DNA from: Methylocystis sp.
GTDB taxonomy: Bacteria; Pseudomonadota; Alphaproteobacteria; Rhizobiales; Beijerinckiaceae
DNA length: 32,897 nt
Direction: 5' to 3'
Assembly (NCBI GenBank): GCA_022843405.1
Contig: JALHNQ010000039.1
Coordinates: 1-32,897, forward strand
Shown here: positions 1-8,505 of the stretch, one piece after another
Layout of the letters: every line of letters starts with the position of its first letter
Position numbering within the stretch: position 1 is the stretch's first letter
Notes under the pieces: generated by a model
Told to the model about the DNA's origin: nothing
What the model saw: the letters and a program-made list of their open reading frames with translations, nothing else
Database searches by the model: none
Translations under genes and position numbers: made by a program

Positions 1-270
1 GCAAATCCTGGCTGTATGCCCGCGCCATTCTCGCCTCCATCGCTATCGCGAGGAAGGAATCATGCTCGGGCCGATTCGGGAATCCCCATCAGAATCGAAA
101 AATCACGAACGCGCTCTAGGCTTGGATCAGGCTTGAGCCGCGCTCCGCAGCTCATGAATTCCAATTTGACCGCGCCGAACGCCAGCGTGAAGCGGCGGCT
201 TGGCGCAAGCTGCAGCGAAGTTTGAGCGCCGCGCGACATCTTGGATTTGACCGAGAGCGCAAGTCGACAT
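1..270. other. No gene recognised
   Basis: No convincing coding region is visible here. Short open frames exist on both strands, but their translations are Arg/Ser/Ala-rich without recognisable motifs, and none has a good ribosome binding site. This could be the remnant or the flank of a gene lying to the left of the window. Confidence 0.4.
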
Positions 271-295
271 GGAACATCTGCCCGAGCGAAGGGTT
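271..295 (+). promoter_or_regulatory. Candidate EcfG-type (general stress) promoter for the CsbD-like gene
   Basis: GGAAC at 271-275 is followed after 16 nt by GGTT at 292-295. This fits the alphaproteobacterial EcfG consensus GGAAC-N16/17-cGTT at three of the four -10 positions. The predicted start, near 302, leaves a leader of about 70 nt before the CsbD-like ATG at 373. CsbD-like genes are common targets of the general stress response, and two NepR-like genes lie just downstream. The element is read from the sequence; its use by EcfG is inferred. Confidence 0.6.
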
Positions 296-372
296 AATCG
301 GACGTGCACGCCCGGGCTCGCTTTTCAAGGCGTCCCCCGCGATTGCGGCCGCCGCCCGATAAGGAGGAATCC

Positions 373-570
373 ATGAACTGGGACATGATCGAAGGCAACT
401 GGAAGAAGTTCAAGGGCAATGTGAAGGAACAGTGGGGCAAGCTCACGGATGACGACATTGCGCGCATCAATGGCAACCGCGAGCAGCTCGAAGGCGTGAT
501 CCAAGAGCGTTACGGCATGGCCAAAGACAAGGCCAAAGAGCAGATCGACGACTGGATGTCGCGCCACTAG
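373..570 (+). CDS. CsbD family stress-associated protein
   Basis: A 65-residue protein starting MNWDMIEGNWKKFKGNVKEQ, which is the characteristic start of the CsbD/YjbJ family. The rest is a charged helical stretch ending KAKEQIDDWMSRH. The family consists of small, soluble, abundant stress-induced proteins of unknown biochemical role. The ATG at 373 is chosen because AAGGAGG sits 5 nt upstream and the family motif begins at that Met; the frame stays open upstream but without homology. The gene has its own EcfG-like promoter at 271-295 and a hairpin terminator at 592-624, so it appears monocistronic. Identification is firm; control by the general stress response is inference. Confidence 0.93.
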   Translation: MNWDMIEGNWKKFKGNVKEQWGKLTDDDIARINGNREQLEGVIQERYGMAKDKAKEQIDDWMSRH

Positions 571-591
571 CTCCGACGCGTCATTGCCTAT

Positions 592-624
592 GCCGGCGGG
601 ACAAACCCGCCGGCGTTTTCTTTT
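592..624 (+). terminator. Rho-independent terminator of the CsbD-like gene
   Basis: A perfect 9-bp stem (GCCGGCGGG at 592-600, CCCGCCGGC at 606-614) encloses an ACAAA loop and is followed by GTTTTCTTTT. It lies 22 nt after the CsbD-like stop codon. Confidence 0.92.
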
Positions 625-667
625 GAGATTTGTGGACCAGCGCGCCGTTTCGAAATTCCAGAAAGCC

Positions 668-692
668 GGAACAATCGGCGTCGCCTAAAGTT
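668..692 (+). promoter_or_regulatory. Candidate EcfG-type promoter for the small-protein/NepR-like pair
   Basis: GGAAC at 668-672 and AGTT at 689-692 are spaced by exactly 16 nt, matching GGAAC-N16-NGTT and the spacing of the element at 271-295. The first downstream start codon is at 728, so the leader would be about 25-30 nt. Self-control of nepR-type genes by EcfG is common in Alphaproteobacteria. Assignment rests on motif and context only. Confidence 0.55.
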
Positions 693-727
693 TGATCATT
701 GCGCCTTTATAAAAGGAAGGTTCATCG

Positions 728-916
728 ATGAAAAAAGTCTCTCGCCCGTTTATCATCGAATATCGCTCGAAGCGCGGCAGGTCGAGATCGGTCCGAGGCG
801 GCGAATCGTTCCGATTTGCGGATCAATCGGATGAACGCGTTATCTCGAGCAAATATGCGCGCGATCAACTTTTCGCCCGGCAGTCTCTCTTCAAGCAGCA
901 GGAGCGCTCGCCATGA
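728..916 (+). CDS. Small basic protein of unknown function, coupled to a NepR-like gene
   Basis: A 62-residue, strongly basic protein (start MKKVSRPFIIEYRSKRGRSR) with no signal peptide or membrane segment. I do not recognise the family. GGAAGG lies 7 nt before the ATG, and an EcfG-like promoter lies at 668-692. Its TGA overlaps the ATG of the NepR-like gene at 913 (ATGA), so the two are probably translated together. This suggests a role in the same stress circuit, but that is inference. The reading frame is short, and part of the support is positional. Confidence 0.6.
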   Translation: MKKVSRPFIIEYRSKRGRSRSVRGGESFRFADQSDERVISSKYARDQLFARQSLFKQQERSP

Positions 917-1104
917 CATTCGCCTCGCCGATAAGCGACTCGAAGAAAGGCAAGCAGGCGCTGCTTCGACGCTCATTGAGCGAAGCGCTTGGAAGGCGCT
1001 TCTCTCTGCTCTATCTCGATTTGATTATGAAGCCGGCGCCGGACGAACTCAAAGACCTGCTCATAAAATTGGATTTCACCGATCGTCCACGCAAGACGCG
1101 CTAA
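913..1104 (+). CDS. NepR-like anti-sigma factor (general stress response)
   Basis: A 63-residue protein whose core (LGRRFSLLY...KPAPDELKDLLIKLD, about residues 25-55) fits the NepR pattern: IGR-x-L-x-x-LY, then EPxPDxxxDLLxKLD. NepR proteins bind and inhibit the ECF sigma factor EcfG and are titrated away by phosphorylated PhyR. The start ATG overlaps the stop of the preceding gene and has AGGAG upstream. Neither phyR nor ecfG is in the window. The first half of the protein is basic and not conserved. The call rests on a short motif recognised by eye. Confidence 0.68.
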   Translation: MTFASPISDSKKGKQALLRRSLSEALGRRFSLLYLDLIMKPAPDELKDLLIKLDFTDRPRKTR

Positions 1105-1122
1105 GCCGATCTTTGCGCTTAC

Positions 1123-1323
1123 TCACTCCGCCGCTCGGTTCAGCTTCTCCAGGAGTTCAAGCATGTTTTCGGGCAGCGGCTCTGACGCGATGTCGGAGAA
1201 CTGCCGTCCAAGCTGCTCGCCAAGGCGCTCAACGGAACGCGCCAGATCGAGGCCCTCGCACGTCGCTTGATTTTCTATCTTCCCCGGCTCTGTCCGGTGC
1301 GTGCGATTTTCATGTGGCGACAT
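1123..1323 (-). CDS. Second NepR-like anti-sigma factor
   Basis: A 66-residue protein; the last 35 residues (LGEQLGRQFSDIASEPLPEN, then MLELLEKLN) match the NepR core, including the Pro of the EPxP turn and the C-terminal LLEKL helix. The start at 1323 is chosen because GGAGGG lies 8 nt upstream and the longer frame upstream has no homology. It converges on the other NepR-like gene, with only 18 nt between the stops. I found no EcfG-like promoter upstream on this strand. The two proteins differ outside the core, so this is not a simple recent duplication. Confidence 0.7.
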   Translation of the reverse strand: MSPHENRTHRTEPGKIENQATCEGLDLARSVERLGEQLGRQFSDIASEPLPENMLELLEKLNRAAE

Positions 1324-1547
1324 GAGCGGCCCTCCACATGGCTTGACGAAGCGCCGATCCGAAAATCGGCAGCGACAATTCTTCAAACTTCTGGAGAAAT
1401 AGAAAAGCTTGGCGGCAAAAAGCACTGTGGAGAACGCGCGCGCTCCCCGCACAGGCTGCAGGTTCGATGGTCTGTCCGCTGCGTCCGCCGCAAGCATTCG
1501 AGAGAACTGCTCGTATCAGGACAGATCCACGCGATCAGGTTCGATTC

Positions 1548-2336
1548 TCATTTCCCGCCGACGCGAAATTGCACGGGCACCTCGAACGTCAGCCCTTCGT
1601 CGGCGATCACTGCAGGCGGCGGCGGCACCGGATCGGCGCGCTTCATCATCGCAAGCGCCGCATCGTCAAAAGCCGAGTGTCCCGCCGAACGCTTGATGCT
1701 GTAGCTGACGACATGGCCGCGCCGGTCGAGCGTGAACGAGACGCTTGCTTCAGCCATGCGACGTCCGCCGCCGCTCGGATAGCGCTTGTGGCGGTTGAGA
1801 TGCGAGATCAGAGCCTTCTGCCAAGTCAGTTTGACGGCGTTCGCCTTGACGTCGGCGCCTTGCACCGGCGACACCGGCCTGTCGGAGACTTGCTCGACGT
1901 CCGATTTGGGCGGCGCCGTCGCTTCCGACGCCGCCGATTCAGCCGAAACCACCGGCTGCGCCTGAACCTTCTTTTCCTCTTGGACCGGCTTGTCCGGCGT
2001 GGTGTTGTGCGTGAGTTCAGCCTCTTCGGCTTCAGTTCGCGCGATCTGTTCTTCCTTCACCTCCTTCGCTTCAGAGGCGGCGGCGGAGGGCGCCGCGGCG
2101 GCCGCTTCGTCGGCGAGTGGCCCCGGAGGCAGGTCGGCCGCCTCGGCGTCGCGAGGCGCCGCCGGCTCGAGCGATATTTCGATCGCCGGCGCGCCGGAAG
2201 CTTCCTCGTCATCGCCCTGCAAGTTCGCGAAAGCGGCGACGGCGCCAGCGACGTGCAGAAGCACGGCAAAAGCGACGGCGAGACTCCAAAGCTTGCCGTT
2301 TGACTGCGGATTTTGGAGAGCGGCGGCGGCGCTCAT
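1548..2336 (-). CDS. tonB: TonB energy transducer protein
   Basis: A 262-residue protein that passes energy from ExbB/ExbD in the inner membrane to outer-membrane receptors. One N-terminal membrane anchor (about 15-37) is followed by a long Ala/Glu/Pro-rich periplasmic linker (about 45-165). A C-terminal TonB domain follows (from about 170: HLNRHKRYP, then the variable strand VSFTLDRRGHVVSYSIKRSAG and D-D-A-A-L). Its ATG overlaps the exbD stop (ATGA). It is the last gene of a receptor-dioxygenase-exbBD operon and is probably dedicated to that receptor. Confidence 0.93.
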   Translation of the reverse strand: MSAAAALQNPQSNGKLWSLAVAFAVLLHVAGAVAAFANLQGDDEEASGAPAIEISLEPAAPRDAEAADLPPGPLADEAAAAAPSAAASEAKEVKEEQIARTEAEEAELTHNTTPDKPVQEEKKVQAQPVVSAESAASEATAPPKSDVEQVSDRPVSPVQGADVKANAVKLTWQKALISHLNRHKRYPSGGGRRMAEASVSFTLDRRGHVVSYSIKRSAGHSAFDDAALAMMKRADPVPPPPAVIADEGLTFEVPVQFRVGGK

Positions 2337-2758
2337 TGCGCGCTCGGCGCCTTGCCGCCGGCGTCCAGCGCGACGAGGGCCACGCGCAAATAGCCGCCGG
2401 CGCGCAGACTCTCCAATATCGCCATCATCTCGCCGTAGGGCACGCTGGCGTCGGCTCGCAGAAAGATGCGTTTCGATTTGTCGTGTAGATGCGCGTCGAG
2501 CGCCGAAACAAGATCCTTTCGCTTGACCGGCGTCTCGCCCAGGGCGAGCGCAAGATCGCTCTGAATCGTCACATAGACCGGCTTATCGGGCTTTTCATGG
2601 GGCGCGGCGTTAGAGGCCGGCAGATCGACGGGAAGATCGACTGTCGCGAGCGGCGCCGCCACCATGAAGATGATCAGCAGCACCAGCATCACGTCGATGA
2701 ACGGCGTGACGTTAATCTCGTGGGTTTCTTCGAGGTCGCTTTTGAGATGGACGGCCAT
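2333..2758 (-). CDS. exbD: Biopolymer transport protein ExbD
   Basis: A 141-residue protein with a short cytoplasmic head, one membrane segment (about 18-40) and a periplasmic domain. The motif EINVTPFIDVMLVLLIIFM includes the membrane Asp (residue 22) that serves proton translocation in the ExbBD motor. It starts 3 nt after the exbB stop and overlaps tonB by 4 nt. Confidence 0.95.
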   Translation of the reverse strand: MAVHLKSDLEETHEINVTPFIDVMLVLLIIFMVAAPLATVDLPVDLPASNAAPHEKPDKPVYVTIQSDLALALGETPVKRKDLVSALDAHLHDKSKRIFLRADASVPYGEMMAILESLRAGGYLRVALVALDAGGKAPSAQ

Positions 2759-2761
2759 GAG

Positions 2762-3580
2762 CTACTCCGCCGCGTGAATCTTGCTGGTCGTGGCGGCGGC
2801 ATGTCCGGCGCGATCGAGATCGCGCGACACGATGCGCAGCAATTCTCCGGAGAGATTGGAGACGAGTTCGAGATAGGCGGACGCCTGGCGCGCAAGATGA
2901 TTGTAGATCAGCACGGCAGGGATGGCGGCGAACAGACCGACTGCCGTCGCGAGCAGCGCTTCGGCGATGCCCGGCGCGACGACGGCGAGATTCGTCGTCT
3001 GCGCTTTGGAAATGCCGATGAAGCTGTTCATGATGCCCCAGACCGTGCCGAAGAGACCGATGAACGGCGCCGTCGCTCCGACAGAGGCCAACAGTCCGGT
3101 GCCCCGCTTGATGGCGAGAGCCTGGGCGCGCTCGATTTCTCCATAGCAGCCGGCGATACGCTCTTTGACGCCGGGCGCCGCGAGAATATCGGATGAGAGC
3201 TTCATTTCGCGCGTCGCTTCGGCGAGAAGCGTCTGGGTGAGACGGTCGCCGCCTCCAAGCGCCAGTCTCGCCTCGGCGAGTCCGCGCGCGTCGGACAGGC
3301 GGCTGATCGCCGACAGCACGCGATCCCGCGCGCGCTTCAGTTCGATCGTTTTGGCGATGAGGATCGTCCATGTCGCGACCGAAGCGAGCAACAGTCCGAT
3401 CATCACGATCTTTACGACGATGTCGGCGTTGACGAACATCGTCCAGACGGAAAGATCGTGAGGCTTAGTGGCTGCGATCGCAGCGTCGAGCGCCGGATGC
3501 GACGCCTGCGCGACCGCCCCGCTTTGCGCAAGGAGAAGCGCGGTGAGTGAGACCGTGATAAATTGCAGAACGCTTTTCAT
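2762..3580 (-). CDS. exbB: TonB-system motor protein ExbB
   Basis: A 272-residue MotA/TolQ/ExbB-family protein. An N-terminal signal-like segment (about 1-25) is followed by three membrane segments. The conserved stretch [21 protein letters not shown], then the [20 protein letters not shown] region, is the family signature. With ExbD it forms the proton-driven motor that energises TonB. The ATG overlaps the stop of the upstream dioxygenase gene (ATGA), placing it inside the iron-uptake operon. A TolQ role is unlikely because the partner genes are exbD and tonB. Confidence 0.94.
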   Translation of the reverse strand: MKSVLQFITVSLTALLLAQSGAVAQASHPALDAAIAATKPHDLSVWTMFVNADIVVKIVMIGLLLASVATWTILIAKTIELKRARDRVLSAISRLSDARGLAEARLALGGGDRLTQTLLAEATREMKLSSDILAAPGVKERIAGCYGEIERAQALAIKRGTGLLASVGATAPFIGLFGTVWGIMNSFIGISKAQTTNLAVVAPGIAEALLATAVGLFAAIPAVLIYNHLARQASAYLELVSNLSGELLRIVSRDLDRAGHAAATTSKIHAAE

Positions 3581-4260
3581 GCTTCAGCCCATGTACGGAT
3601 GAGATTGTGAAAGACGCCGGAAAGTTTGACGCAGGCTGGATCGCCGGCGCCGAGCCGCATGGTCAGCGACTGAATGGCTTGATCAAGATCGAAGAGCAAG
3701 GCGCGCGCCACATTGTCTCGAATCATGCTCTGCAGCCAAAAAAAAGAAGCGATGCGCTCGCCGCGCGTCACTCCTCGAACGAGATGAAGACTGGTTGAAG
3801 GATAAAGCACGAGATCGCCGGCGGGAAGCTTGACTTCCTGCCGCCCGACCCGATCCTCGATCACAAGCTCGCCGCCGTCATACTCTTCCGCTTCGGAGAG
3901 GAACAGCGTGCAGGAGAGATCAGTGCGAATGCGAATCGGCGTTCCGGGAATGCCGCGGATCGCGTTATCGACATGCAGTCCGAAGTTCTGCCCCACGCCG
4001 TAACGGTTGAAGAGCGGCGGGAAAATCCTGTGGGGCAGCGCCGCCGAGACGAACATCGGCGACTGCGCAAGCGCCTCCAGCACATGCTCGCCAAGCTCGC
4101 GCGCGACGTCGCCGTTCTGCGGTAGTTGAGAATTGTTCTTCACTAGAGAGGACTGCGAACCGGCGGTAGCGCGACCGTCCACCCACGGCGCCTTGTCCAT
4201 CGCCGAGCGGAAAAAGGCCACCTGCTGTTTGGAAAGAACTTCAGGAATGCAAACAAGCAT
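3577..4260 (-). CDS. PiuC-like Fe(II)/2-oxoglutarate dioxygenase (second of tandem pair)
   Basis: A 227-residue PKHD-type hydroxylase of the PiuC/YbiX family. The iron ligands are visible as H96-x-D98 ([10 protein letters not shown]) and H159 (TSLHLV), and R169 (VTRGER) would bind 2-oxoglutarate. Family members sit beside TonB receptors and are thought to help use the incoming iron-siderophore; the substrate is unknown. The ATG at 4260 is preferred over an upstream TTG at 4281 because it aligns exactly with the start of the paralogue next door, and a GGGGAGAAG lies upstream. The gene follows the paralogue by 5 nt and overlaps exbB by 4 nt. Confidence 0.9.
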   Translation of the reverse strand: MLVCIPEVLSKQQVAFFRSAMDKAPWVDGRATAGSQSSLVKNNSQLPQNGDVARELGEHVLEALAQSPMFVSAALPHRIFPPLFNRYGVGQNFGLHVDNAIRGIPGTPIRIRTDLSCTLFLSEAEEYDGGELVIEDRVGRQEVKLPAGDLVLYPSTSLHLVRGVTRGERIASFFWLQSMIRDNVARALLFDLDQAIQSLTMRLGAGDPACVKLSGVFHNLIRTWAEA

Positions 4261-4265
4261 CAGCG

Positions 4266-4949
4266 CTACGCTTCTCCCCAATAACGGATAAGGTTGTGGT
4301 AGACGGTCACAAGCCTGCGCAAATCCGGATCATCTGTCCCGACGCGCGGCGCGAGTTCCTGTATCGATTCATCCAGATCGCAGATGAAGCTGCGCGCTTC
4401 ATCGGCCCGGATCATGCTTTGCAGCCATATAAATGAGGCGAGACGTAGACCCCGCGTCACGGGCGTCACCATATGAAGGCTGCCGGCCGAATAAAGGATG
4501 AGGTCGCCCGCCGGCGGCTTGAACGTCCTCGATCCATAGAGGTCTTCGACGATCAGTTCGCCGCCTTGATATTCATCCGGATCGGAGAGCAGCAAGGTCG
4601 CCGCGAGATCGACCCGAATGCGCGCGCCGGTCATCGCGTCGCCGCGTATCGCATTGTCGACATGCGGGTCGAAATGGTCGCCAACGCCATAGCGATCGAA
4701 GAGCGGCGGAAAAATGTGCAGCGGGACCGCCGCTGAAACAAAGGCAGGATTGGCAAGCAGCGATGAGACCAGGCGCCTGCCAAGCGCGCGCGAGATTTCA
4801 GAGTCGGGCGGGAGCTGCTGATTGCGCTTCGCCTCGCCGGCATTCGCGCCGGCGGTGGAGGCGCCGTCCTCCCACTGCGCCTCCGCCATCGCCTCGCGGA
4901 AAAGCGCGATCTCCTTTCGCTCGAGCGCGCCTTCAATGTGAGCAAGCAA
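4266..4949 (-). CDS. PiuC-like Fe(II)/2-oxoglutarate dioxygenase (first of tandem pair)
   Basis: A 227-residue PKHD-type hydroxylase colinear with the next gene and probably a tandem duplicate. Iron ligands H96, D98 ([10 protein letters not shown]) and H159 (GSLHMV) and the 2-oxoglutarate Arg169 (VTRGLR) are all present, so both copies look active. The start is TTG at 4949, supported by AGGAG 9 nt upstream and by alignment with the paralogue's first Met. It begins 11 nt after the receptor stop. The two copies diverge in the N-terminal third and in the loop after the HxD motif, which may mean different partners. Confidence 0.9.
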   Translation of the reverse strand: MLAHIEGALERKEIALFREAMAEAQWEDGASTAGANAGEAKRNQQLPPDSEISRALGRRLVSSLLANPAFVSAAVPLHIFPPLFDRYGVGDHFDPHVDNAIRGDAMTGARIRVDLAATLLLSDPDEYQGGELIVEDLYGSRTFKPPAGDLILYSAGSLHMVTPVTRGLRLASFIWLQSMIRADEARSFICDLDESIQELAPRVGTDDPDLRRLVTVYHNLIRYWGEA

Positions 4950-4960
4950 CGACGCGGCTC

Positions 4961-7486
4961 CTAGAACAAGACGCGCGTTTCAAGATAAACGGCGCGGCCG
5001 GGCGACATCTGCACGAAGGGCGTCGCCGTCTGGTAGAAGGCGTCATAGATCGTGCGGTCAAACAGATTGTTGACCGAAAATTTCATGGTGATGTTCTCGC
5101 CAATCTTGCTCTCCGCGAAAATGTCGAAGCGCCAGTAGGAAGGCAGCACCGTCGGCACGTTCAGGAAGGGATTGGCGGCAGTCGGCGCGGGCCAGCCATA
5201 TGCGTTGAACGCCGCGCCCCCATTGGCGACGATATTGTTGCCGCCATAGATCTTGGAACGATAGATCGCCTGACCGCCGATTTCGAGCGCATCCGGGGCG
5301 AGGCCAATAAGGTCGCCAAATTTATACTTCGTCAGCAGGCTGAAGGACTCATGCGCGATATTGGCGAGCTGAAGGCCAATGTTGGTTCGCACGTAGGAGC
5401 TGGTCACCCGCGAATCCATCAGCACAATGCCGCCAAGCACCATCCATTTATCTGTGATATTGCCTGCAGCCTCGAGATCGACGCCCTCGACGTAATAGGA
5501 TGCATTGCCGGTGGTGACGCCCGAATTCACTTCTCGGGCGCCGCTCACATCCGTCTTGAAGAATGCGGCGGTCGCGAGCAGATGCCTGTCGAACAGCTCC
5601 CATTTGAGGCCAACCTCCGCCGCCTTGTTGAGTTGGGGAGCAAAGATCTGCGCCGCCGTGGTCAGGCCGCCGTAATTCGCCGCGCCGCCGTCAAGCTCGG
5701 CGCCGACGGGCGTCGCCGAGGTGGCGTAAGCGGCGTAGGCGCTGACATTCGGCAGCGGCTTGAAAACGACGCCGGCGTTCCAGTTGAACAGACCTGAATG
5801 GCTTTGCGCGAAAGTCGACAGCGTCTCTGTGCGGCTCGTGATGTTGTAATCATCAAAGCGCGCGCCGCCGTTGACGAGGACGACATCTTGATAATTCGCG
5901 GTTTCGATCACATAGCCGGACTTCGTGTCGACGGCGATTCGCGTCGGATTGGTATTGCGATAAGGCGTAGTTAGGAATGGACGATAGGTGCACGGCAGAT
6001 AGAGATTGCAGGTAATGGCGTTGCCGACGGAAGGCGCGCCGTTCAACTCCGACACCAGTCCCTGGTAATTGGTGCGCGTCACGCCTTCACGGGCGAATTC
6101 GACGCCGGCGACCAGCGCATGCTTAACCGGTCCCGTTTCGACTTTGAGCGTCGCCTCGGTCTGATTGTCGAGCGTGTTCACCACCTGATAGCGGCTTTGC
6201 GCGCCGATATTCACGGTGCCGGCAAAGAGGTTGGCGCTTTGCGTCAACGAGCCGATATAGTCCAGGACCGAACGGCTCTGTCGAAACCGGTTGTCGAACA
6301 CGAGGTTGTCATTGTAACGATAATGCGCCGTGAAGGTGCCGAAATTCTGCATCGCAACCTGGAAGTCGCGATTGACGAAACCATACCAATTGTAGCGGGG
6401 AATGACCCCTTCCGGGAACGGTCGATTCCAGATTCGATTGTACGGCACGCCAAAGTCCGGAAAGCCGTTCTGATAGACATGCGTATATTGGCCGGTGAGG
6501 GTCAAATCCGGCAGGGGCTTGAACACCACCGAGCCGGCGACGCCGTCGCGATAGTCGGTGACGAAGCTGCGCCCCGCCACATTCGAGTCATGATAGAGAG
6601 CGTTGACGCGCACCGCCAGGATCGGGGTGATCGCCCTGTTGACGTCGAGCGTTATCCGCCGCATGTGGTCGGAAAACCCTCCGATCGCCACCAGGTCGGT
6701 GAAATCGCGATCGGTCGCCTGTTTCGTGACGATGTTGATCGCGCCGCCGGCGGTGCCGCGACCAGCAAATGTCGATCCCGGGCCGCGCAGAATTTCAACC
6801 TGCTCGGTATAGAAATTCTCGCGAATGCTGACGCCTGGGTCGCGAATGCCGTCGACGAAAATGTCGTTGCGCACGTCGAAACCGCGAATGAAGAAGCGGT
6901 CGCCAAAGGCGTTGCCGCCTTCGCCCGTGCCCAGCGTCACGCCCGCCGTGCTGCGGCCGATTTCGCGCAAGGTGAAGGCGTTTTTGTCGTCGAGCACTTC
7001 CTTGGTCAGCACCGTGATCGTGCGCGGCGTGTTGAGCACCGGTTCGGTGAATTTCGGCGAAGACAGGCGGTCGACCTTATAGGGGGCGACCGGATCAGCG
7101 TAAGGATTGGCGTTCGGCGCCGTCGCAAGGATCGGAAGTCCCCCGCTCCCCGCGCCTTGGCCTCCCCCGGTCGATGCGCCTGGCGCGCCGCGGCGTTGAC
7201 CCGCAGCCTCCTGATTGACGGCCGGATGATGCGCCGGACGCGGCTGTGCGACGGCGATGGGCTTGGGTTTGGCCGGCGCAGTCGCCCGCGGCTTTTCATG
7301 CGGCGCGTCGATCTTGACTGGCGGCAGCGTGGTCGAAGCCGATTGCGCTAGAGCCGAAGCGCTCACGCTCGAAGCGAGCGCCGCGGCGACGCCCAACGCC
7401 TTTACCGCCGTCAGGTCTCCCGCTCGCGCCCGTGGAAGCGACTGGGTCAACATTCGTAGAGAAATTGGAGATTTCACGTCGCTCAT
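4961..7486 (-). CDS. TonB-dependent siderophore receptor (Fiu/PiuA-like)
   Basis: An 841-residue outer-membrane receptor. It has a signal peptide with a long N-region (cleavage near AQSAS, about 48-52), a TonB-box-like LPPVKIDAP, then an unusual Pro/Ala/Gly-rich spacer (about 60-130). The plug follows ([20 protein letters not shown], then [16 protein letters not shown] and [19 protein letters not shown], later [19 protein letters not shown]). A 22-strand barrel ends in Phe (YLETRVLF). The plug resembles catecholate receptors of the Fiu/PiuA group, which fits the two piuC-like genes downstream. It leads the operon. The substrate cannot be told from sequence alone. Confidence 0.93.
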   Translation of the reverse strand: MSDVKSPISLRMLTQSLPRARAGDLTAVKALGVAAALASSVSASALAQSASTTLPPVKIDAPHEKPRATAPAKPKPIAVAQPRPAHHPAVNQEAAGQRRGAPGASTGGGQGAGSGGLPILATAPNANPYADPVAPYKVDRLSSPKFTEPVLNTPRTITVLTKEVLDDKNAFTLREIGRSTAGVTLGTGEGGNAFGDRFFIRGFDVRNDIFVDGIRDPGVSIRENFYTEQVEILRGPGSTFAGRGTAGGAINIVTKQATDRDFTDLVAIGGFSDHMRRITLDVNRAITPILAVRVNALYHDSNVAGRSFVTDYRDGVAGSVVFKPLPDLTLTGQYTHVYQNGFPDFGVPYNRIWNRPFPEGVIPRYNWYGFVNRDFQVAMQNFGTFTAHYRYNDNLVFDNRFRQSRSVLDYIGSLTQSANLFAGTVNIGAQSRYQVVNTLDNQTEATLKVETGPVKHALVAGVEFAREGVTRTNYQGLVSELNGAPSVGNAITCNLYLPCTYRPFLTTPYRNTNPTRIAVDTKSGYVIETANYQDVVLVNGGARFDDYNITSRTETLSTFAQSHSGLFNWNAGVVFKPLPNVSAYAAYATSATPVGAELDGGAANYGGLTTAAQIFAPQLNKAAEVGLKWELFDRHLLATAAFFKTDVSGAREVNSGVTTGNASYYVEGVDLEAAGNITDKWMVLGGIVLMDSRVTSSYVRTNIGLQLANIAHESFSLLTKYKFGDLIGLAPDALEIGGQAIYRSKIYGGNNIVANGGAAFNAYGWPAPTAANPFLNVPTVLPSYWRFDIFAESKIGENITMKFSVNNLFDRTIYDAFYQTATPFVQMSPGRAVYLETRVLF

Positions 7487-7604
7487 TGGGAACCGCCAGG
7501 GAGGGTTGTGCGTTATCTTCTTCCGCTTTGCGGCGAAGTTTGACTGAAACTAAATTTGGATCTGAGCACGGTCAATCAAAGAAGTCCCTGACTGGAAGCG
7601 TTTT

Positions 7605-7618
7605 AATCTGTATAGATT
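7605..7618. promoter_or_regulatory. Palindrome upstream of the receptor gene
   Basis: AATCT-GTAT-AGATT is a perfect 5+5 inverted repeat in an AT-rich stretch of the 394-bp gap between the receptor and the divergent receiver gene. It may be an operator for iron control, but it does not match the Fur, Irr or RirA consensus that I know. Confidence 0.25.
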
Positions 7619-7670
7619 CAGACGCATATAGTAATTATTTTGACAAATGTCGCCTTTGCGCCACAGATAG

Positions 7671-7693
7671 TTTGGAAACAGTTTAATTCCAAA
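7671..7693. promoter_or_regulatory. Inverted repeat TTTGGAA-N9-TTCCAAA in a divergent intergenic region
   Basis: Two perfect 7-bp arms (7671-7677 and 7687-7693) are spaced by 9 nt. The repeat lies 185-190 bp from both the receptor start (7486) and the receiver start (7881). The arm layout suits a dimeric regulator. It faintly recalls the Irr box TTTAGAA-N3-TTCTAAA, but the spacing differs, so I do not assign it. Confidence 0.3.
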
Positions 7694-7880
7694 GTATGGA
7701 GCCTGCTTCTCGCAGAGAATTTCAACCCATTCATGCACGCGAAAGCGTAAGAAAACGCGAACCGCGGAGAGATGCGCACGCGCCGCACATGGCGCCCACG
7801 GACGCTCGCCGAGCCGCTGCTCAAATCTGGCACGCGCCTTGCCGTGCAATTGAGTTGGTCAAACTTCCGGCGATACAGCC

Positions 7881-8312
7881 GTGAAGATCAGCATAGAGAG
7901 GGCGAAAGTCATCGAAAGCTGGCGAATTTTCATTATCGACGACAATGAGATTCTTCGTGGAGCATTCCGGTTCCACGACGGATATGAGGCGCATGAACTG
8001 CTGAGCGCGACTGGCGCGCTGACCAAAGCGAAGCAGACAGAGCCTGACCTATTGGTCCTCGCCGAGGGAATCATTCGCGTCAACGGCTTGGATCTGATCC
8101 AGGAGTTTCTGGCGCGCATTCCTGAAGCGAAAATTCTCGTCGTCATCGATCAGGTTTCGAGCGGCTTCGGCCAATTATGCATCGCCTCCGGCGCGCATGC
8201 TTTCCTAGCGAAACCGCTGCGGGCGGAACTCGTTCGCCACAAAGTCGACGCTCTGCTGAGCGCCAAAAAAAAGGCTGTCGCGCCTCCGCTGAAAGTCGCG
8301 AACATGCGCTAG
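7881..8312 (+). CDS. Receiver-like protein lacking the phosphoacceptor Asp
   Basis: A 143-residue stand-alone CheY-like domain without output domain. The acidic pocket IIDDNE (residues 18-23) and the conserved Lys in FLAKPL are present. In the third strand (PDLLVLAEG) the phosphoacceptor Asp is replaced by Ala61, so ordinary phosphorylation is unlikely. The start is GTG at 7881. There is no strong ribosome binding site, but the start aligns residue by residue with the 143-residue paralogue at 31959-32390, which has Gly at the same site. Such receivers usually act as protein-binding adaptors. The function is unknown. Confidence 0.8.
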   Translation: MKISIERAKVIESWRIFIIDDNEILRGAFRFHDGYEAHELLSATGALTKAKQTEPDLLVLAEGIIRVNGLDLIQEFLARIPEAKILVVIDQVSSGFGQLCIASGAHAFLAKPLRAELVRHKVDALLSAKKKAVAPPLKVANMR

Positions 8313-8505
8313 ACGCGAGCTATTTGTAAGTTTGGAGCTTTGGGCGAATACAGGCTCGAATTTTCGCGAGCCGCGCTTTAGCGCCGGAACAGCGCCCTAA
8401 CACTTTCGTCGCAGGAGGAAGCTATGGAGCCCGCCGCCATCCCGTCGATCGAGGACCAAATATCGTAATGGGACTTCGCCCGCCGCAAATCGCGCCACAT
8501 TGCTC

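Noticed and set aside
4763-7351. Long plus-strand open frames (344 and 410 codons) over the receptor gene
   Set aside because: They are antisense to the TonB receptor and have Arg/Ala/Asp-rich composition without domains.
7550-7849. 99-codon minus-strand frame in the gap before the receptor
   Set aside because: No motif, no good ribosome binding site, and it covers the AT-rich stretch with the inverted repeats that looks regulatory.
8424-8468. 14-codon plus-strand frame with a perfect AGGAGGA site
   Set aside because: The peptide (MEPAAIPSIEDQIS) has no known relative and no downstream partner; a good Shine-Dalgarno alone is not enough. It might be a remnant of a longer gene.
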